DNA of 60,094 bases, from contig JAHECD010000017.1 in assembly GCA_024641945.1 (NCBI GenBank), positions 1-60,094 of the forward strand, read 5' to 3'. Positions within the stretch are counted from its first letter, which is position 1; each line of letters starts with the position of its first letter. The position numbers and the translations under genes are program-made. The notes under the pieces were generated by a model that was not told the origin of the DNA, ran no database searches, and saw only the letters and a program-made list of their open reading frames with translations. This document shows positions 41,135-49,516 of this stretch, piece by piece. The DNA is from Rubrivivax sp. (GTDB taxonomy: Bacteria > Pseudomonadota > Gammaproteobacteria > Burkholderiales > Burkholderiaceae_C).

Positions 41135-42258
41135 TCAAGGCGCTTCTCGGTCACCTGCTCACGCCCACGGGCTTCGTGCGAGGTTCGGTCGACGTGGTCG
41201 ACGGCCGATTCACCGCCGTGTCGGGCGAGCCCGTCGAAGAAGCGCGTGTGCGCGCGGCGGGGCCCTTGCCGCTGGTGCTGCCCGGATTCGTCGACCTGCA
41301 CGTGCACGGTGGTGGTGGGGCGGACACGATGGATGGCGGCCAAGCCGTCGATACGCTCGCTCAAGAACACGCACGCCACGGCACGACGTCGCTCCTGGCC
41401 ACGACGATGACGGCGCCCAGGGACGAACTCGAAACCGCGCTGCGTGCCCTGGCGCCGTCGTGCCAGCGGCGCGCAGCGCGCGCAGCGCGTGTACTCGGCG
41501 TACATCTCGAGGGCCCCTACATCAGCGCCGAGCGCCTCGGAGCGCAGCCAGCCTGCACGCGGTCGCCGTCGCTTGAAGAAGTCCTGGCATTGAACGCTAT
41601 TGCACCGATCCGGCTCGTCACGCTGGCGCCCGAGGTCGCTGGCAATCTGGCGCTGATCCCGAGGCTGGTCGAGGCCGGGCTGCGGGTGCAGATCGGGCAC
41701 TCGGCATGCAGTTACGAACAGGCGGTCGACGCCTTGGCGGCTGGTGCCGGCGGCTTCACCCACCTCTTCAATGCAATGAGCGGGCTGCACCAGCGCGCCC
41801 CCGGCGCCGTCGGCGCGGCGCTCGCGCATGCCGAATCCGCCGAGATCATTCCCGATCTGCTGCACGTACACGCCGGCGCCGTGCGCGCGGCGCTGCGTGC
41901 AATTCCCGGTCTGTACTGCGTCACCGACGCCACTGCGGCGGCCGGCATGCCGGACGGCGTCTACCGGCTCGGCCGCCAGACGGTGACCCGATGCATGGGC
42001 GGCGTGCGCCTGGCCGACGGCACGTTGGCCGGCAGCACGCTCACCATGGACCAGGCTTTGCGCAACCTCGTCGCTTTGGGGCTTGGTTTGGCCGAGGCTT
42101 CGGCCCGTACCAGTACGCTGGCCGCGCGATACCTCGGCGTGCCTGACCGGGGCCGGATTGCCGCGGGCGCCTGGGCCGACGCGGTCGTGCTCGATCCGCT
42201 GTCGCTCGCATTGCGGCACGTGTTCGTCGAAGGCGAGGCGGTCGATCTGGGCGCCTAG
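41131..42258 (+). CDS. nagA: N-acetylglucosamine-6-phosphate deacetylase
   Basis: A 375-residue amidohydrolase that makes glucosamine-6-phosphate and acetate. Metal and active-site motifs: GFVDLHVHGGGG, HLEGPYISAERLGAQ (Glu), QIGHSACSYEQAV (His), THLFNAMSGLHQR (His) and CVTDATAAAGMPDG (catalytic Asp). It starts at GTG 41131 inside the kinase stop codon. No nagB or sugar transporter lies nearby. Confidence 0.94.
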   Translation: MIKALLGHLLTPTGFVRGSVDVVDGRFTAVSGEPVEEARVRAAGPLPLVLPGFVDLHVHGGGGADTMDGGQAVDTLAQEHARHGTTSLLATTMTAPRDELETALRALAPSCQRRAARAARVLGVHLEGPYISAERLGAQPACTRSPSLEEVLALNAIAPIRLVTLAPEVAGNLALIPRLVEAGLRVQIGHSACSYEQAVDALAAGAGGFTHLFNAMSGLHQRAPGAVGAALAHAESAEIIPDLLHVHAGAVRAALRAIPGLYCVTDATAAAGMPDGVYRLGRQTVTRCMGGVRLADGTLAGSTLTMDQALRNLVALGLGLAEASARTSTLAARYLGVPDRGRIAAGAWADAVVLDPLSLALRHVFVEGEAVDLGA

Positions 42259-42455
42259 TGCGCCGCCACCCGCGGCACGCAGTTGCCGCGGCATTTGTCG
42301 GGCGCTTTCGTGCCTGATCGTCGTCCGATTGTCGAATCTCAATGCCGACCGGCATGGTTGCGGCAGGCTAGCCAAAGTCCGCCTCGCTGCTTCGCGTGCG
42401 GGATCGTGGGTTGCTGGACGTCGAAGTCGGGCGCGACACTGAATAGGGTCGCCGC

Positions 42456-42484
42456 TTGATACCCTATAGGGTATGTGATACGAT
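42456..42484 (+). promoter_or_regulatory. Sigma70 promoter of the RND-sulfur operon
   Basis: -35 TTGATA at 42456-42461, exactly 17 bp spacer, then an extended -10 TG-A-TACGAT with the hexamer at 42479-42484. Transcription would start near 42491, which is the ATG of the adaptor gene, so the message is probably leaderless. The perfect operator at 42459-42474 overlaps the -35 and the spacer. Confidence 0.7.
42459..42474. promoter_or_regulatory. CsoR/CstR-type operator O1, perfect palindrome
   Basis: ATACCCTATAGGGTAT is a perfect 16-bp palindrome between the -35 and -10 of the operon promoter. It matches the ATACC-N-GGTAT style of CsoR/CstR-family operators. A CsoR-family gene lies in the same operon (47102-47431), so autoregulation is the simplest reading. 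Confidence 0.8.
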
Positions 42485-42498
42485 ACGGTTATGGGTAT
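42483..42498. promoter_or_regulatory. CsoR/CstR-type operator O2, imperfect, over the start codon
   Basis: ATACGGTTATGGGTAT keeps the ATAC/GTAT ends of O1. Its centre is 24 bp from the centre of O1, close to two helical turns, and it includes the ATG at 42491. It could be a second weaker site for cooperative repression. Confidence 0.5.
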
Positions 42499-43555
42499 CA
42501 AGAAATCACACCTCTTCCTGGCAATGTTCCTGGCCGCCAAGGCGGCCGATGCGCTGGCGGCGACACCCGCTGACGTACCCGTCATCACGGTGCAGTCCGC
42601 AAGTTCCACCAGCGGGTTCGAGATCGACGGATCGATCCAGCCCGTACGCCAGGCGACCGTCGCGGCGCAGGTCGGCGGCAATGTGCTGCAACTGGCGGTG
42701 AAGGCGGGTGACCGCGTGAAGGCGGGGCAACTGATGGCGCGTATCGACGAGCGAGAAGCCGTGGCCGGATTGCAGCGCAGCGACGCCGCCGTGGCGCAGG
42801 CGCAGGCCGAAGCTTCCAACGCGCGCCTGAACGCCGAACGCACCCGCGAACTTCGCGCCAAGGGATTCGTCAGCCAGGCCGCGCTCGACGTGGCCGAAAC
42901 GCAGCTCAAGGGGGCCCAGGCCGGTGTCCAGCAAGCTCAGGCCGGACGTTCGCAGGCCGCACTCGCACGAGGCTTTTCCACCGTATCGGCGCCGTTCGAC
43001 GGCGTGGTTCTGGCCACCCATCTGGACACTGGTGACCTGGCCACGCCGGGTCGGCCCATCGCCACCGTCTACGCACCAGGCGCTCTTCGCGCCGTCGTGA
43101 TGGTGGGCGTGTCGCGCGCCGACGCGGCGCGTGCGGCGAACCGCACCGAAGTCATGCTTCCGGATGGCAGCCGCGCCATACCCATGAAGCGCACCGAGCT
43201 TGCCACGGCGGACCCGGTCTCGCAGACGATCGAGTGGCGGCTCGACCTCGCGCCGGACGCCATGCGCAATGTCGCCCCGGGCCAAGTCGTCCGCGTGCGC
43301 TTCGAGGGTGCTTCCAGCCCGGCAGCATCGGCCGCGCGCGCTGCCCTGCGTGTGCCTGCGAAGGCGGTGCTGCGCCGAGGCGAACTCACGGCCGTCTATC
43401 TTGAACAGGGCGCCGCGTTCGTGCTGCGCGCGGTGAGGCTCGGCGCCGACCGCGGCGCCGACGGCGTCGAGGTCGTGGCCGGTCTTCGCCCCGGCGACCG
43501 CATCGCCGCCGACGCCCTGAAAGCCGGCCTCGAAACGGCCCACCCGGCTCGCTGA
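42491..43555 (+). CDS. RND efflux membrane-fusion (adaptor) protein
   Basis: A 354-residue periplasmic adaptor. The N-terminal signal peptide (residues 1-23) has no lipobox Cys. Barrel-sandwich halves (GSIQPVRQATVAAQVGGNV and FSTVSAPFDGVVLATHLDTGDL) flank an alpha-hairpin (residues about 95-155); beta-barrel and membrane-proximal domains follow. It links the RND pump to an outer-membrane channel, which is not encoded here. No Shine-Dalgarno precedes ATG 42491, consistent with leaderless translation from the mapped promoter. The pump gene follows after 8 bp. Confidence 0.93.
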   Translation: MGIKKSHLFLAMFLAAKAADALAATPADVPVITVQSASSTSGFEIDGSIQPVRQATVAAQVGGNVLQLAVKAGDRVKAGQLMARIDEREAVAGLQRSDAAVAQAQAEASNARLNAERTRELRAKGFVSQAALDVAETQLKGAQAGVQQAQAGRSQAALARGFSTVSAPFDGVVLATHLDTGDLATPGRPIATVYAPGALRAVVMVGVSRADAARAANRTEVMLPDGSRAIPMKRTELATADPVSQTIEWRLDLAPDAMRNVAPGQVVRVRFEGASSPAASAARAALRVPAKAVLRRGELTAVYLEQGAAFVLRAVRLGADRGADGVEVVAGLRPGDRIAADALKAGLETAHPAR

Positions 43556-43563
43556 GGATCCCC

Positions 43564-46500
43564 ATGACCGAACCCTCAAGCGCATCGACGGGCCGCGCGC
43601 TGGGCGTCTCCGGCCGCTTGGCTGCGTCTTTCCAGTCGAACGCACTCACCCCGCTCCTGGCCCTTGTGGCGTTGTTGCTCGGCGTGTTCGCGGTTCTCGT
43701 GACTCCGCGCGAGGAAGAGCCACAGATCAACGTCACGATGGCGAACGTGTTGATCCCCTTCCCCGGGGCGAGCAGCACGGACGTGCAGAACATGGTGGCG
43801 CGGCCGGCCGAGCAGGTGCTTGGGCAGATCGCGGGCATCGAGCACACCTACTCCGTGGCGCGGCCTGGCCTGGCCGTGATGACGGTGCAGTTCAAGGTGG
43901 GCGTCCCGCGCACCGAGGCGCTGGTGCGCCTGTACGACGTGCTGAATGCCAACCAGGACTGGCTGCCGCGCGATCTCGGCACACTCACGCCGATCGTCAA
44001 GCCCAAGGGCATCGACGACGTGCCGGTGCTCGGTGTCACGCTTTGGGCACACGACGGCAGTGCGGCTGCCGAACTGGAGCGCGTCGCGCACACGATGGAA
44101 GCCGAGCTCAAGCGCGTGCCCGGCACCCGCGAAGTCCAGACCATCGGCGGCCCCGGCCGGGTGGTGCAGGTCACGCTGGAGCCCGGCCGCCTGCGCGAGC
44201 GCGGCGTGGACCTCCTGCGCCTGAAGTCCACGCTCGCCGCTGCCAACCTGGCCATGCCGGCGGGCAGCGTGGCCGACGCTGCGGGCGGCCAGATGCTGAG
44301 CGTCGAGACCGGCGAATTCCTGCGCGGCGCGGACGACATCGGCGACCTCGTCGTCGGCGTGAACCAGGGCAAACCGGTCTACCTGCGCGAAGTCGCGAAC
44401 ATCGAGCCCGGCGCCGCGCAGCCGCAGCGTTATGTGTGGTTCACGCCCGGCGCGGCCGCTTCGGCAGCGGGGGGCTCGGGCAGCGGGGCCGGTGAGGTCT
44501 ACCCCGCCGTCACGATCTCGGTCACCAAGAAACCGGGCGAAAACGCCGTGGACGTCGCGAATGCGGCGCGCGAACGCGTGGAGTCGATGCGCAACACCAT
44601 CATCCCGGCGGGCATCGAGGCGACCGTCACGCGCAACTACGGCCAGACCGCCGCAGAGAAGGCGAACAAGCTGATCCAGAAACTGGCGTTCGCAACCGGG
44701 TCGGTGATCCTGCTCGTCGGGCTGGCGCTTGGGCGGCGTGAGGCCGTGATCGTCGGTGCGGCCGTGATCCTGACGCTCACCGCCACGCTGTTCGCGAGCT
44801 GGGCCTGGGGCTTCACACTGAACCGCGTGAGTCTCTTTGCGTTGATCTTCTCGATCGGCATCCTGGTCGACGACGCCATCGTCGTGGTGGAAAACATCCA
44901 CCGCCACCAGCAGCTCGAGCCCGGTCGGTCGCTGCGCCAGATCATCCCGACCGCGGTTGACGAGGTCGGCGGCCCCACGATCCTGGCCACGCTCACCGTG
45001 ATCGCCGCGCTGCTGCCGATGGCCTTCGTCAGCGGGCTGATGGGCCCCTACATGAGCCCGATCCCGATCAACTCGAGCCTGGGCATGGCGCTGTCGCTCG
45101 CGATCGCCTTCACCGTCACGCCGTGGCTCGCGCTCAGGCTCATGAAGGAGCACGGCCCGGACGGCGGGCATGGCGCGCCGTCGGCCATCGCCACGAGGTT
45201 GCCACGCATCTTTGCGGCGCTGCTGCGCCCCCTGCTCGACAGCGCGCGGCGCCGCTGGCTGCTCGTCGCCGGCATCGTGGTCGCGTTGCTCGTGTCGGTG
45301 TCGCTGGCCCTGGTACCCACCTCGCCGGTGGGTGTGGTGCTGAAGATGCTGCCGTTCGACAACAAGAGCGAATTCCAGCTCGTCGTCGACATGCCTGCCG
45401 GTACCGCGCTTGAAGATACCGCTGCAGTCCTGCACGAAATGGGCGGCTTCCTGGCGAAGCAGCCCGAGGTGCTGAACGTGCAGGGCTACGCCGGCACGGC
45501 CAGCCCGATCACGTTCAATGGCCTGGTGCGCCAGTACTACCTTCGTGCCGACGCGGAACAGGGCGACCTGCAGGTCAACCTCGTCGACAAGAAACACCGC
45601 CACGAGCAGAGCCACGCGATCGCACAGCGGCTGCGCCCGGACCTGGAGAAGATCGCGGTGCGTCATGGGGCGCGGCTCAAGGTCGTCGAGGTGCCCCCCG
45701 GCCCGCCGGTGATGAGCCCGCTGGTGGCCGAGGTCTACGGTCCCGACGAGGCCGGGCGGCAGCAACTGGCCCAGCGCATCGCGGATGCGTTTGCCGCCAC
45801 GCCCGACATCGCCGCGATCGACACGACGCTGCAGCGCGACGCGCCTCGGGCGTTCCTGCGCGTGCAGCGGCAACGCGCCGAGTCGCTCGGCATCCCCGTC
45901 GCGGCCGTTGCGCAGGCCGTGCAGGGCGCGCTGTCGGGCATGGACGCCGCCTGGCTGCACGACGGCTACAGCAAGTACCCGGTGCCGGTGCGTCTGCAGC
46001 TGGCCCGCGAGTCGCAGGTCGGGCTGGACGCCTTGCTTTCCCTGTCGATGCGCGCCGCCAACGGGCAACTGGTGCCATTGAGTGAACTCGTGCGTGTGGA
46101 GCGCGGTGTCATCGACAAGACGCTGTACACCAAGGACCTGCAGAACGTGAGCTACGTGTTTGGCGATATCGGTCGCCGCGCCGGTGCCGACAGCAACCTG
46201 CCCGACTCGCCGTTGTACGGCCTGTTCGCCATCCGCGGCAAGCTGGCCGAGGCCGCGCTGCCGGGTACCGGCGACGTGGCCGAATACTGGATACACCAAC
46301 CGGCGGATCCCTACCGCCAGTACGCCGTCAAGTGGGACGGCGAATCGCAGATCACCTACGAGACCTTTCGCGACATGGGGGCCGCCTATGCCGTGGGCCT
46401 GGTGCTGATCTATTTGCTGGTGGTGGCGCAGTTCAGGAGCTACCTCACGCCGCTCGTGATCATGGCGCCGATTCCGCTCACGATCATCGGCGTCATGCCG

Positions 46501-46869
46501 GGGCATGCACTGCTCGGGGCGCCGTTTACCGCCACGTCGATGATCGGGATGATCGCGCTGGCCGGCATCATCGTGCGCAACTCGATCCTGCTGGTGGACT
46601 TCATCGAGCTCCAGATCGCGCGCGGCATGGTCTTCAAGGACGCCGTCATCGCGTCGGCGTCGGTCCGCGCGCAGCCCATCGCGCTCACCGGGCTGGCGGC
46701 CATGATCGGCGCGTTTTTCATCCTCGACGACCCCATCTTCAACGGCCTGGCCATTTCGCTCATCTTCGGCATCGCGGTGTCCACGCTGCTGACGCTGGTG
46801 GTGATCCCCGTCCTGTACTACGCGCTCTATCGAAACCGTCACGAATCACAGCAAAGGAGTTCATCATGA
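43564..46869 (+). CDS. RND-family efflux pump (AcrB/MexB-like fold)
   Basis: A 1101-residue inner-membrane proton-driven pump with 12 transmembrane helices and two large periplasmic loops. The N-terminal helix is followed by VTPREEEPQINVTMANV; the proton-relay pair is Asp-Asp in GILVDDAIVVVENIHRH of TM4. The C-terminal half has PLTIIGVMPGHALLGAPFTATSMIG and AGIIVRNSILLVDF. The substrate is unknown. It is somewhat longer than AcrB (about 1049). The stop overlaps the DUF2892 start (ATGA), so the small membrane protein is translationally coupled to the pump. Confidence 0.94.
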   Translation: MTEPSSASTGRALGVSGRLAASFQSNALTPLLALVALLLGVFAVLVTPREEEPQINVTMANVLIPFPGASSTDVQNMVARPAEQVLGQIAGIEHTYSVARPGLAVMTVQFKVGVPRTEALVRLYDVLNANQDWLPRDLGTLTPIVKPKGIDDVPVLGVTLWAHDGSAAAELERVAHTMEAELKRVPGTREVQTIGGPGRVVQVTLEPGRLRERGVDLLRLKSTLAAANLAMPAGSVADAAGGQMLSVETGEFLRGADDIGDLVVGVNQGKPVYLREVANIEPGAAQPQRYVWFTPGAAASAAGGSGSGAGEVYPAVTISVTKKPGENAVDVANAARERVESMRNTIIPAGIEATVTRNYGQTAAEKANKLIQKLAFATGSVILLVGLALGRREAVIVGAAVILTLTATLFASWAWGFTLNRVSLFALIFSIGILVDDAIVVVENIHRHQQLEPGRSLRQIIPTAVDEVGGPTILATLTVIAALLPMAFVSGLMGPYMSPIPINSSLGMALSLAIAFTVTPWLALRLMKEHGPDGGHGAPSAIATRLPRIFAALLRPLLDSARRRWLLVAGIVVALLVSVSLALVPTSPVGVVLKMLPFDNKSEFQLVVDMPAGTALEDTAAVLHEMGGFLAKQPEVLNVQGYAGTASPITFNGLVRQYYLRADAEQGDLQVNLVDKKHRHEQSHAIAQRLRPDLEKIAVRHGARLKVVEVPPGPPVMSPLVAEVYGPDEAGRQQLAQRIADAFAATPDIAAIDTTLQRDAPRAFLRVQRQRAESLGIPVAAVAQAVQGALSGMDAAWLHDGYSKYPVPVRLQLARESQVGLDALLSLSMRAANGQLVPLSELVRVERGVIDKTLYTKDLQNVSYVFGDIGRRAGADSNLPDSPLYGLFAIRGKLAEAALPGTGDVAEYWIHQPADPYRQYAVKWDGESQITYETFRDMGAAYAVGLVLIYLLVVAQFRSYLTPLVIMAPIPLTIIGVMPGHALLGAPFTATSMIGMIALAGIIVRNSILLVDFIELQIARGMVFKDAVIASASVRAQPIALTGLAAMIGAFFILDDPIFNGLAISLIFGIAVSTLLTLVVIPVLYYALYRNRHESQQRSSS

Positions 46870-47090
46870 CCGTCGACCGACTGATCCGCATTTTCGCGGG
46901 CACCTTCATCCTGTTGTCTCTTGCACTCGGGGTAGAGGGCAGCCCGGTTTTCGTGAGCCCATGGTGGCTGGCGTTCACGGCCTTCGTCGGTGCGAACCTG
47001 CTCCAGTTCGGGTTCACCAATGCCTGCCCGCTCGGCTGGGTCCTGAAGAAGCTGGGCGTACCGACGTCCGCGCCCGGCGGCGCTCGCTAA
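46866..47090 (+). CDS. DUF2892 / YgaP-type small membrane protein
   Basis: A 74-residue protein with two hydrophobic helices (residues about 8-25 and 32-52) and the family signature LLQFGFTNACPLGWVLKKLG with Cys54. It corresponds to the membrane part of the rhodanese YgaP and is often found with persulfide or thiosulfate genes. It overlaps the pump stop by 4 bp and precedes the regulator by 11 bp. It could anchor sulfurtransfer at the membrane or interact with the pump; both are inference. Confidence 0.88.
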   Translation: MTVDRLIRIFAGTFILLSLALGVEGSPVFVSPWWLAFTAFVGANLLQFGFTNACPLGWVLKKLGVPTSAPGGAR

Positions 47091-47101
47091 GGAGATTCAC
47101 A

Positions 47102-47431
47102 ATGGTGGATCCCAACGCTCCCGTTGCTGAAGGCTGCACCATGTCCACGCTCGCCGACGACGCGTCCCGTACCGATCTGCTCAACCGCCTCAAGCGCGCC
47201 GAGGGGCAGCTGCGCGGCATCCAGCGCATGATCGAGGAAGGCCAGCCCTGCCTCGACATCGCCAGCCAGATGGCGGCGGTACGCAAGGCGCTCGACAGCA
47301 CCTACGTGCGCATGACCGTGTGCTTCATGCAGCAGGAATTGCAGGCGCGGCTGGGCGTCGACCAGGCGACCGAAGGAGAGCTCGGCGCGCTGCTCGACGA
47401 TGTGCAGACGCTGCTCGGAAAGGTCAGGTAG
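47102..47431 (+). CDS. CsoR/CstR-family thiol-based repressor, non-canonical
   Basis: A 109-residue all-helical repressor of the CsoR/FrmR (DUF156) family. LLNRLKRAEGQLRGIQRMIEEGQPC is the typical start of the DNA-binding helix pair, with Cys50 at the first ligand position. Counting from Cys50, the copper His of CsoR (+25) is Phe75 and the second Cys of CsoR/CstR (+29) is Glu79; instead there is Cys74 at +24. An additional Cys12 lies in the N-terminal extension. So it is not a canonical copper or CstR sensor, but two cysteines could still form a persulfide or disulfide switch. AAGGAG, overlapping the upstream stop, supports ATG 47102. Confidence 0.9.
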   Translation: MVDPNAPVAEGCTMSTLADDASRTDLLNRLKRAEGQLRGIQRMIEEGQPCLDIASQMAAVRKALDSTYVRMTVCFMQQELQARLGVDQATEGELGALLDDVQTLLGKVR

Positions 47432-47435
47432 ATCC

Positions 47436-47882
47436 ATGAGCGAGAACATCGAGAGCGTGCGCCTGAAACAGGTGCATGACTACCAGTTCGACGTCGACTT
47501 CGGCGCCGAGCTCCCGGCGCTGCGTGCCGACGAGCCCGCCCCGCTGGGGCAGGGGGCCGGCCCGTCGCCGGTGCAATTGCTGGCGTCCGCGGTGGGCAAC
47601 TGCCTGAGCGCGTCGCTGCTGTTCGCGCTTCGCAAGTTCAAGCAGCGGCCCGAGCCGATCAACGCCGAGGTGCAGGCCGAAGTCGGGCGCAATGCCGAGG
47701 GCCGCATGCGGGTTCTTGCACTTCGCGCGAAGCTCACGCTGGGCGTGTCCGGCGCGTCGCTCGAGCATCTCGACCGAGTACTCGCCACGTTCGAAGCGTA
47801 TTGCACCGTGACGCAGAGCGTGGGACAGGGCATCCCGGTGACCGTGAACGTCTTCGACGTGACGGGCACACAGTTGAAGTAG
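47436..47882 (+). CDS. OsmC/Ohr-family peroxidase
   Basis: A 148-residue thiol peroxidase-fold protein with the two reactive cysteines in the usual places: Cys in SAVGNCLSASLLFAL (near residue 56) and Cys in FEAYCTVTQSVGQG (near 122). OsmC/Ohr proteins reduce organic hydroperoxides and in some bacteria handle persulfides. It begins 4 bp after the regulator stop, last gene of the RND operon. The regulatory link suggests a reactive-sulfur or peroxide role. Confidence 0.9.
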   Translation: MSENIESVRLKQVHDYQFDVDFGAELPALRADEPAPLGQGAGPSPVQLLASAVGNCLSASLLFALRKFKQRPEPINAEVQAEVGRNAEGRMRVLALRAKLTLGVSGASLEHLDRVLATFEAYCTVTQSVGQGIPVTVNVFDVTGTQLK

Positions 47883-47921
47883 CCGGCGCGGCCACGCGCT
47901 GGCCAGTGCCGATGGTCCTGG

Positions 47922-48248
47922 TCAGGTCTTGACCGGCAACCCGTGGGTGCGCCAGACGCCCATGCCGCCCTGCAGGTTCGACACGTGCGGCCAGCCATGA
48001 TGCACCAGGTACTGCATGGCCTGGAAGCTGCGAGCGCCACTTGCGCAGGCCATGATCAGTTCGCGTCCATGTGGCAGTTCGTTGTGCCGGCGCTCGAATT
48101 CAGACAGCGGCATCGACACGACGTTGGGTGCGTCGAAGGCCGCGCGCGCCACTTCGCCGGCCTCCCGAACGTCGATGAGCAAGGCGGTGCCGGCGTGCAA
48201 TCGGGCGAGTGCCTCTGGCGCATCGACGAGCATGGGGTAGACGGTCAT
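47922..48248 (-). CDS. Single-domain rhodanese (sulfurtransferase)
   Basis: A 108-residue single rhodanese domain. The active-site loop is MACASGARS with Cys as the persulfide carrier and Arg, in CX4R form; ALLIDVREAGEV and GGMGVWRTHGLPV are the usual framing motifs. No signal peptide or membrane helix. It diverges from the SLAC1-family gene over an operator that matches the RND operon operator, so it is probably induced with it. It is convergent with osmC. Confidence 0.9.
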   Translation of the reverse strand: MTVYPMLVDAPEALARLHAGTALLIDVREAGEVARAAFDAPNVVSMPLSEFERRHNELPHGRELIMACASGARSFQAMQYLVHHGWPHVSNLQGGMGVWRTHGLPVKT

Positions 48249-48275
48249 TCCGGGGCTCCCGAGTGATGTGGAAGT

Positions 48276-48291
48276 ATACGGTATAGGGTAT
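48276..48291. promoter_or_regulatory. CsoR/CstR-type operator O3 between rhodanese and SLAC1-family genes
   Basis: ATACGGTATAGGGTAT differs from the perfect operator O1 at only two of 16 positions (CC to GG). It overlaps TATACT at 48273-48278 read leftward (a -10 toward the rhodanese) and TATATT at 48289-48294 read rightward (a -10 toward the SLAC1-family gene). One bound repressor could therefore silence both divergent genes. Confidence 0.75.
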
Positions 48292-48339
48292 ATTGACGAT
48301 GCACGCCCTTCCATCACGATAAACGACCCGGAGGAGTCC

Positions 48340-49356
48340 ATGGCCGGTTACGCCACCCCGTTGAAGTACCTGTTTCCAGGCTGGTATGCCGTGGTGATGG
48401 GGCTGGCCGGGCTGTCCCTGGCCTTTCACCGCGCGGCGCCCCTCATGGGTGATGCGGCAGGCGCCGCCGGGCTGGCCATCGGCCTGCTGGCGGGTGCCGC
48501 CTTTGCCACACTGGCCGTCGCGACGGTCGTGCGCGCCCGCCGCCACGCTGCGGCCTGGGCCGAGGACAGGCGTCACCCGGTGCGACATACGCAGATCGCA
48601 ACGTTGCCGATCTCCGCACTGCTGCTGGCCACGGTCGCGGTGGCGGCCGGCCTTCGGGGTGTCTGGATCGACGCGCTGTGGTGGGCCGGCTCGCTGGCGC
48701 AGTGGTTCGTCACGACGTGGTTGCTTTCACGCTGGTGGCGCGGTCCGAAGGCGGGCGGTCTCGAATGGGCCAGCGTGACGCCGGCGCTGTTCATCCCGAT
48801 CGTGGGCAACGTGCTGGCGCCGCTCGCCGGCGTGCCGCTCGGTCACCTCGAGTGGGCCGCGGCGCAGTTTGGCGTCGGCCTGATGTTCTGGCCCGTCGTG
48901 CTGGTCTTGCTGGTGATGCGGCTGGCATTGCACGGCCTGTGGCCCGAGCGCCTGCTGCCGTCGGCCTTCATCTTCATCGCACCACCGGCCGCGGTGGGGC
49001 TGTCGGCCTTGCAGTTCGGGGCGCCGCCGTTGGTCGGCTGGGCGCTCTGGGGCATGGCGCTGTTCTCCGCCGCGTGGGCGGCGTCGCTTGCGCGAAGAAT
49101 GGCCAGCCTGCCCTTCGGGTTGGCCCACTGGAGCATGAGCTTCCCGCTCGCCGCGCTTGCGGCGCTGACGTTGCGCCTCGCGCCGAGCGGGCCGGTGGCG
49201 GCGGCCGGCGTTGCGCTGCTCGCGCTGTCGTCGCTGGTCATCGCCGCACTCGCGCTGGCCACGTTGCGTGGCCTTCGCGACGGGAGTCTGCTGGCGCCTG
49301 AGCCCGTGGCCGTGTTGCAGCCTGCTGCAAGCGGGCCCGCCGCGGCCACGACGTGA
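48340..49356 (+). CDS. SLAC1/TDT-family anion channel or transporter
   Basis: A 338-residue inner-membrane protein with about ten hydrophobic helices, matching the TehA/SLAC1/SSU1 fold family. It begins PLKYLFPGWYAVVMGLAGLSL, with SVTPALFIPIVGNVLAP in the middle. Family members move chloride/nitrate (SLAC1), tellurite (TehA) or sulfite (Ssu1). Sulfite export would fit the sulfur genes and the shared operator. The start ATG 48340 is fixed by CGGAGGAG just upstream; the frame is open earlier, but that part overlaps the operator. Confidence 0.85.
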   Translation: MAGYATPLKYLFPGWYAVVMGLAGLSLAFHRAAPLMGDAAGAAGLAIGLLAGAAFATLAVATVVRARRHAAAWAEDRRHPVRHTQIATLPISALLLATVAVAAGLRGVWIDALWWAGSLAQWFVTTWLLSRWWRGPKAGGLEWASVTPALFIPIVGNVLAPLAGVPLGHLEWAAAQFGVGLMFWPVVLVLLVMRLALHGLWPERLLPSAFIFIAPPAAVGLSALQFGAPPLVGWALWGMALFSAAWAASLARRMASLPFGLAHWSMSFPLAALAALTLRLAPSGPVAAAGVALLALSSLVIAALALATLRGLRDGSLLAPEPVAVLQPAASGPAAATT

Positions 49357-49516
49357 TGGTCAATGCCCGCCCCCGGTGGGCAGAGGCAGGGCACGCGACC
49401 CCGCGGCCGACGCCACATCGGCGTTCGCGGACATCGCGCACTGCAACGCCGGGTGAACCGCCATCATGGCCGATCGCGACGGCCCGCATGTCTGCCGCTG
49501 GTGCGGCCTGCCGCCG

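Noticed and set aside
40654..42909. A 751-codon reverse frame across the kinase-like gene, nagA and the operon promoter
   Set aside because: It runs antisense through two conserved genes and the operator region and shows only low-complexity composition.
43576..46842. A 1088-codon open frame antisense to the RND pump gene
   Set aside because: It is rich in His, Arg, Asp and Gln with no family motif, as expected for the shadow of a GC-rich gene; the sense strand has clear RND motifs.
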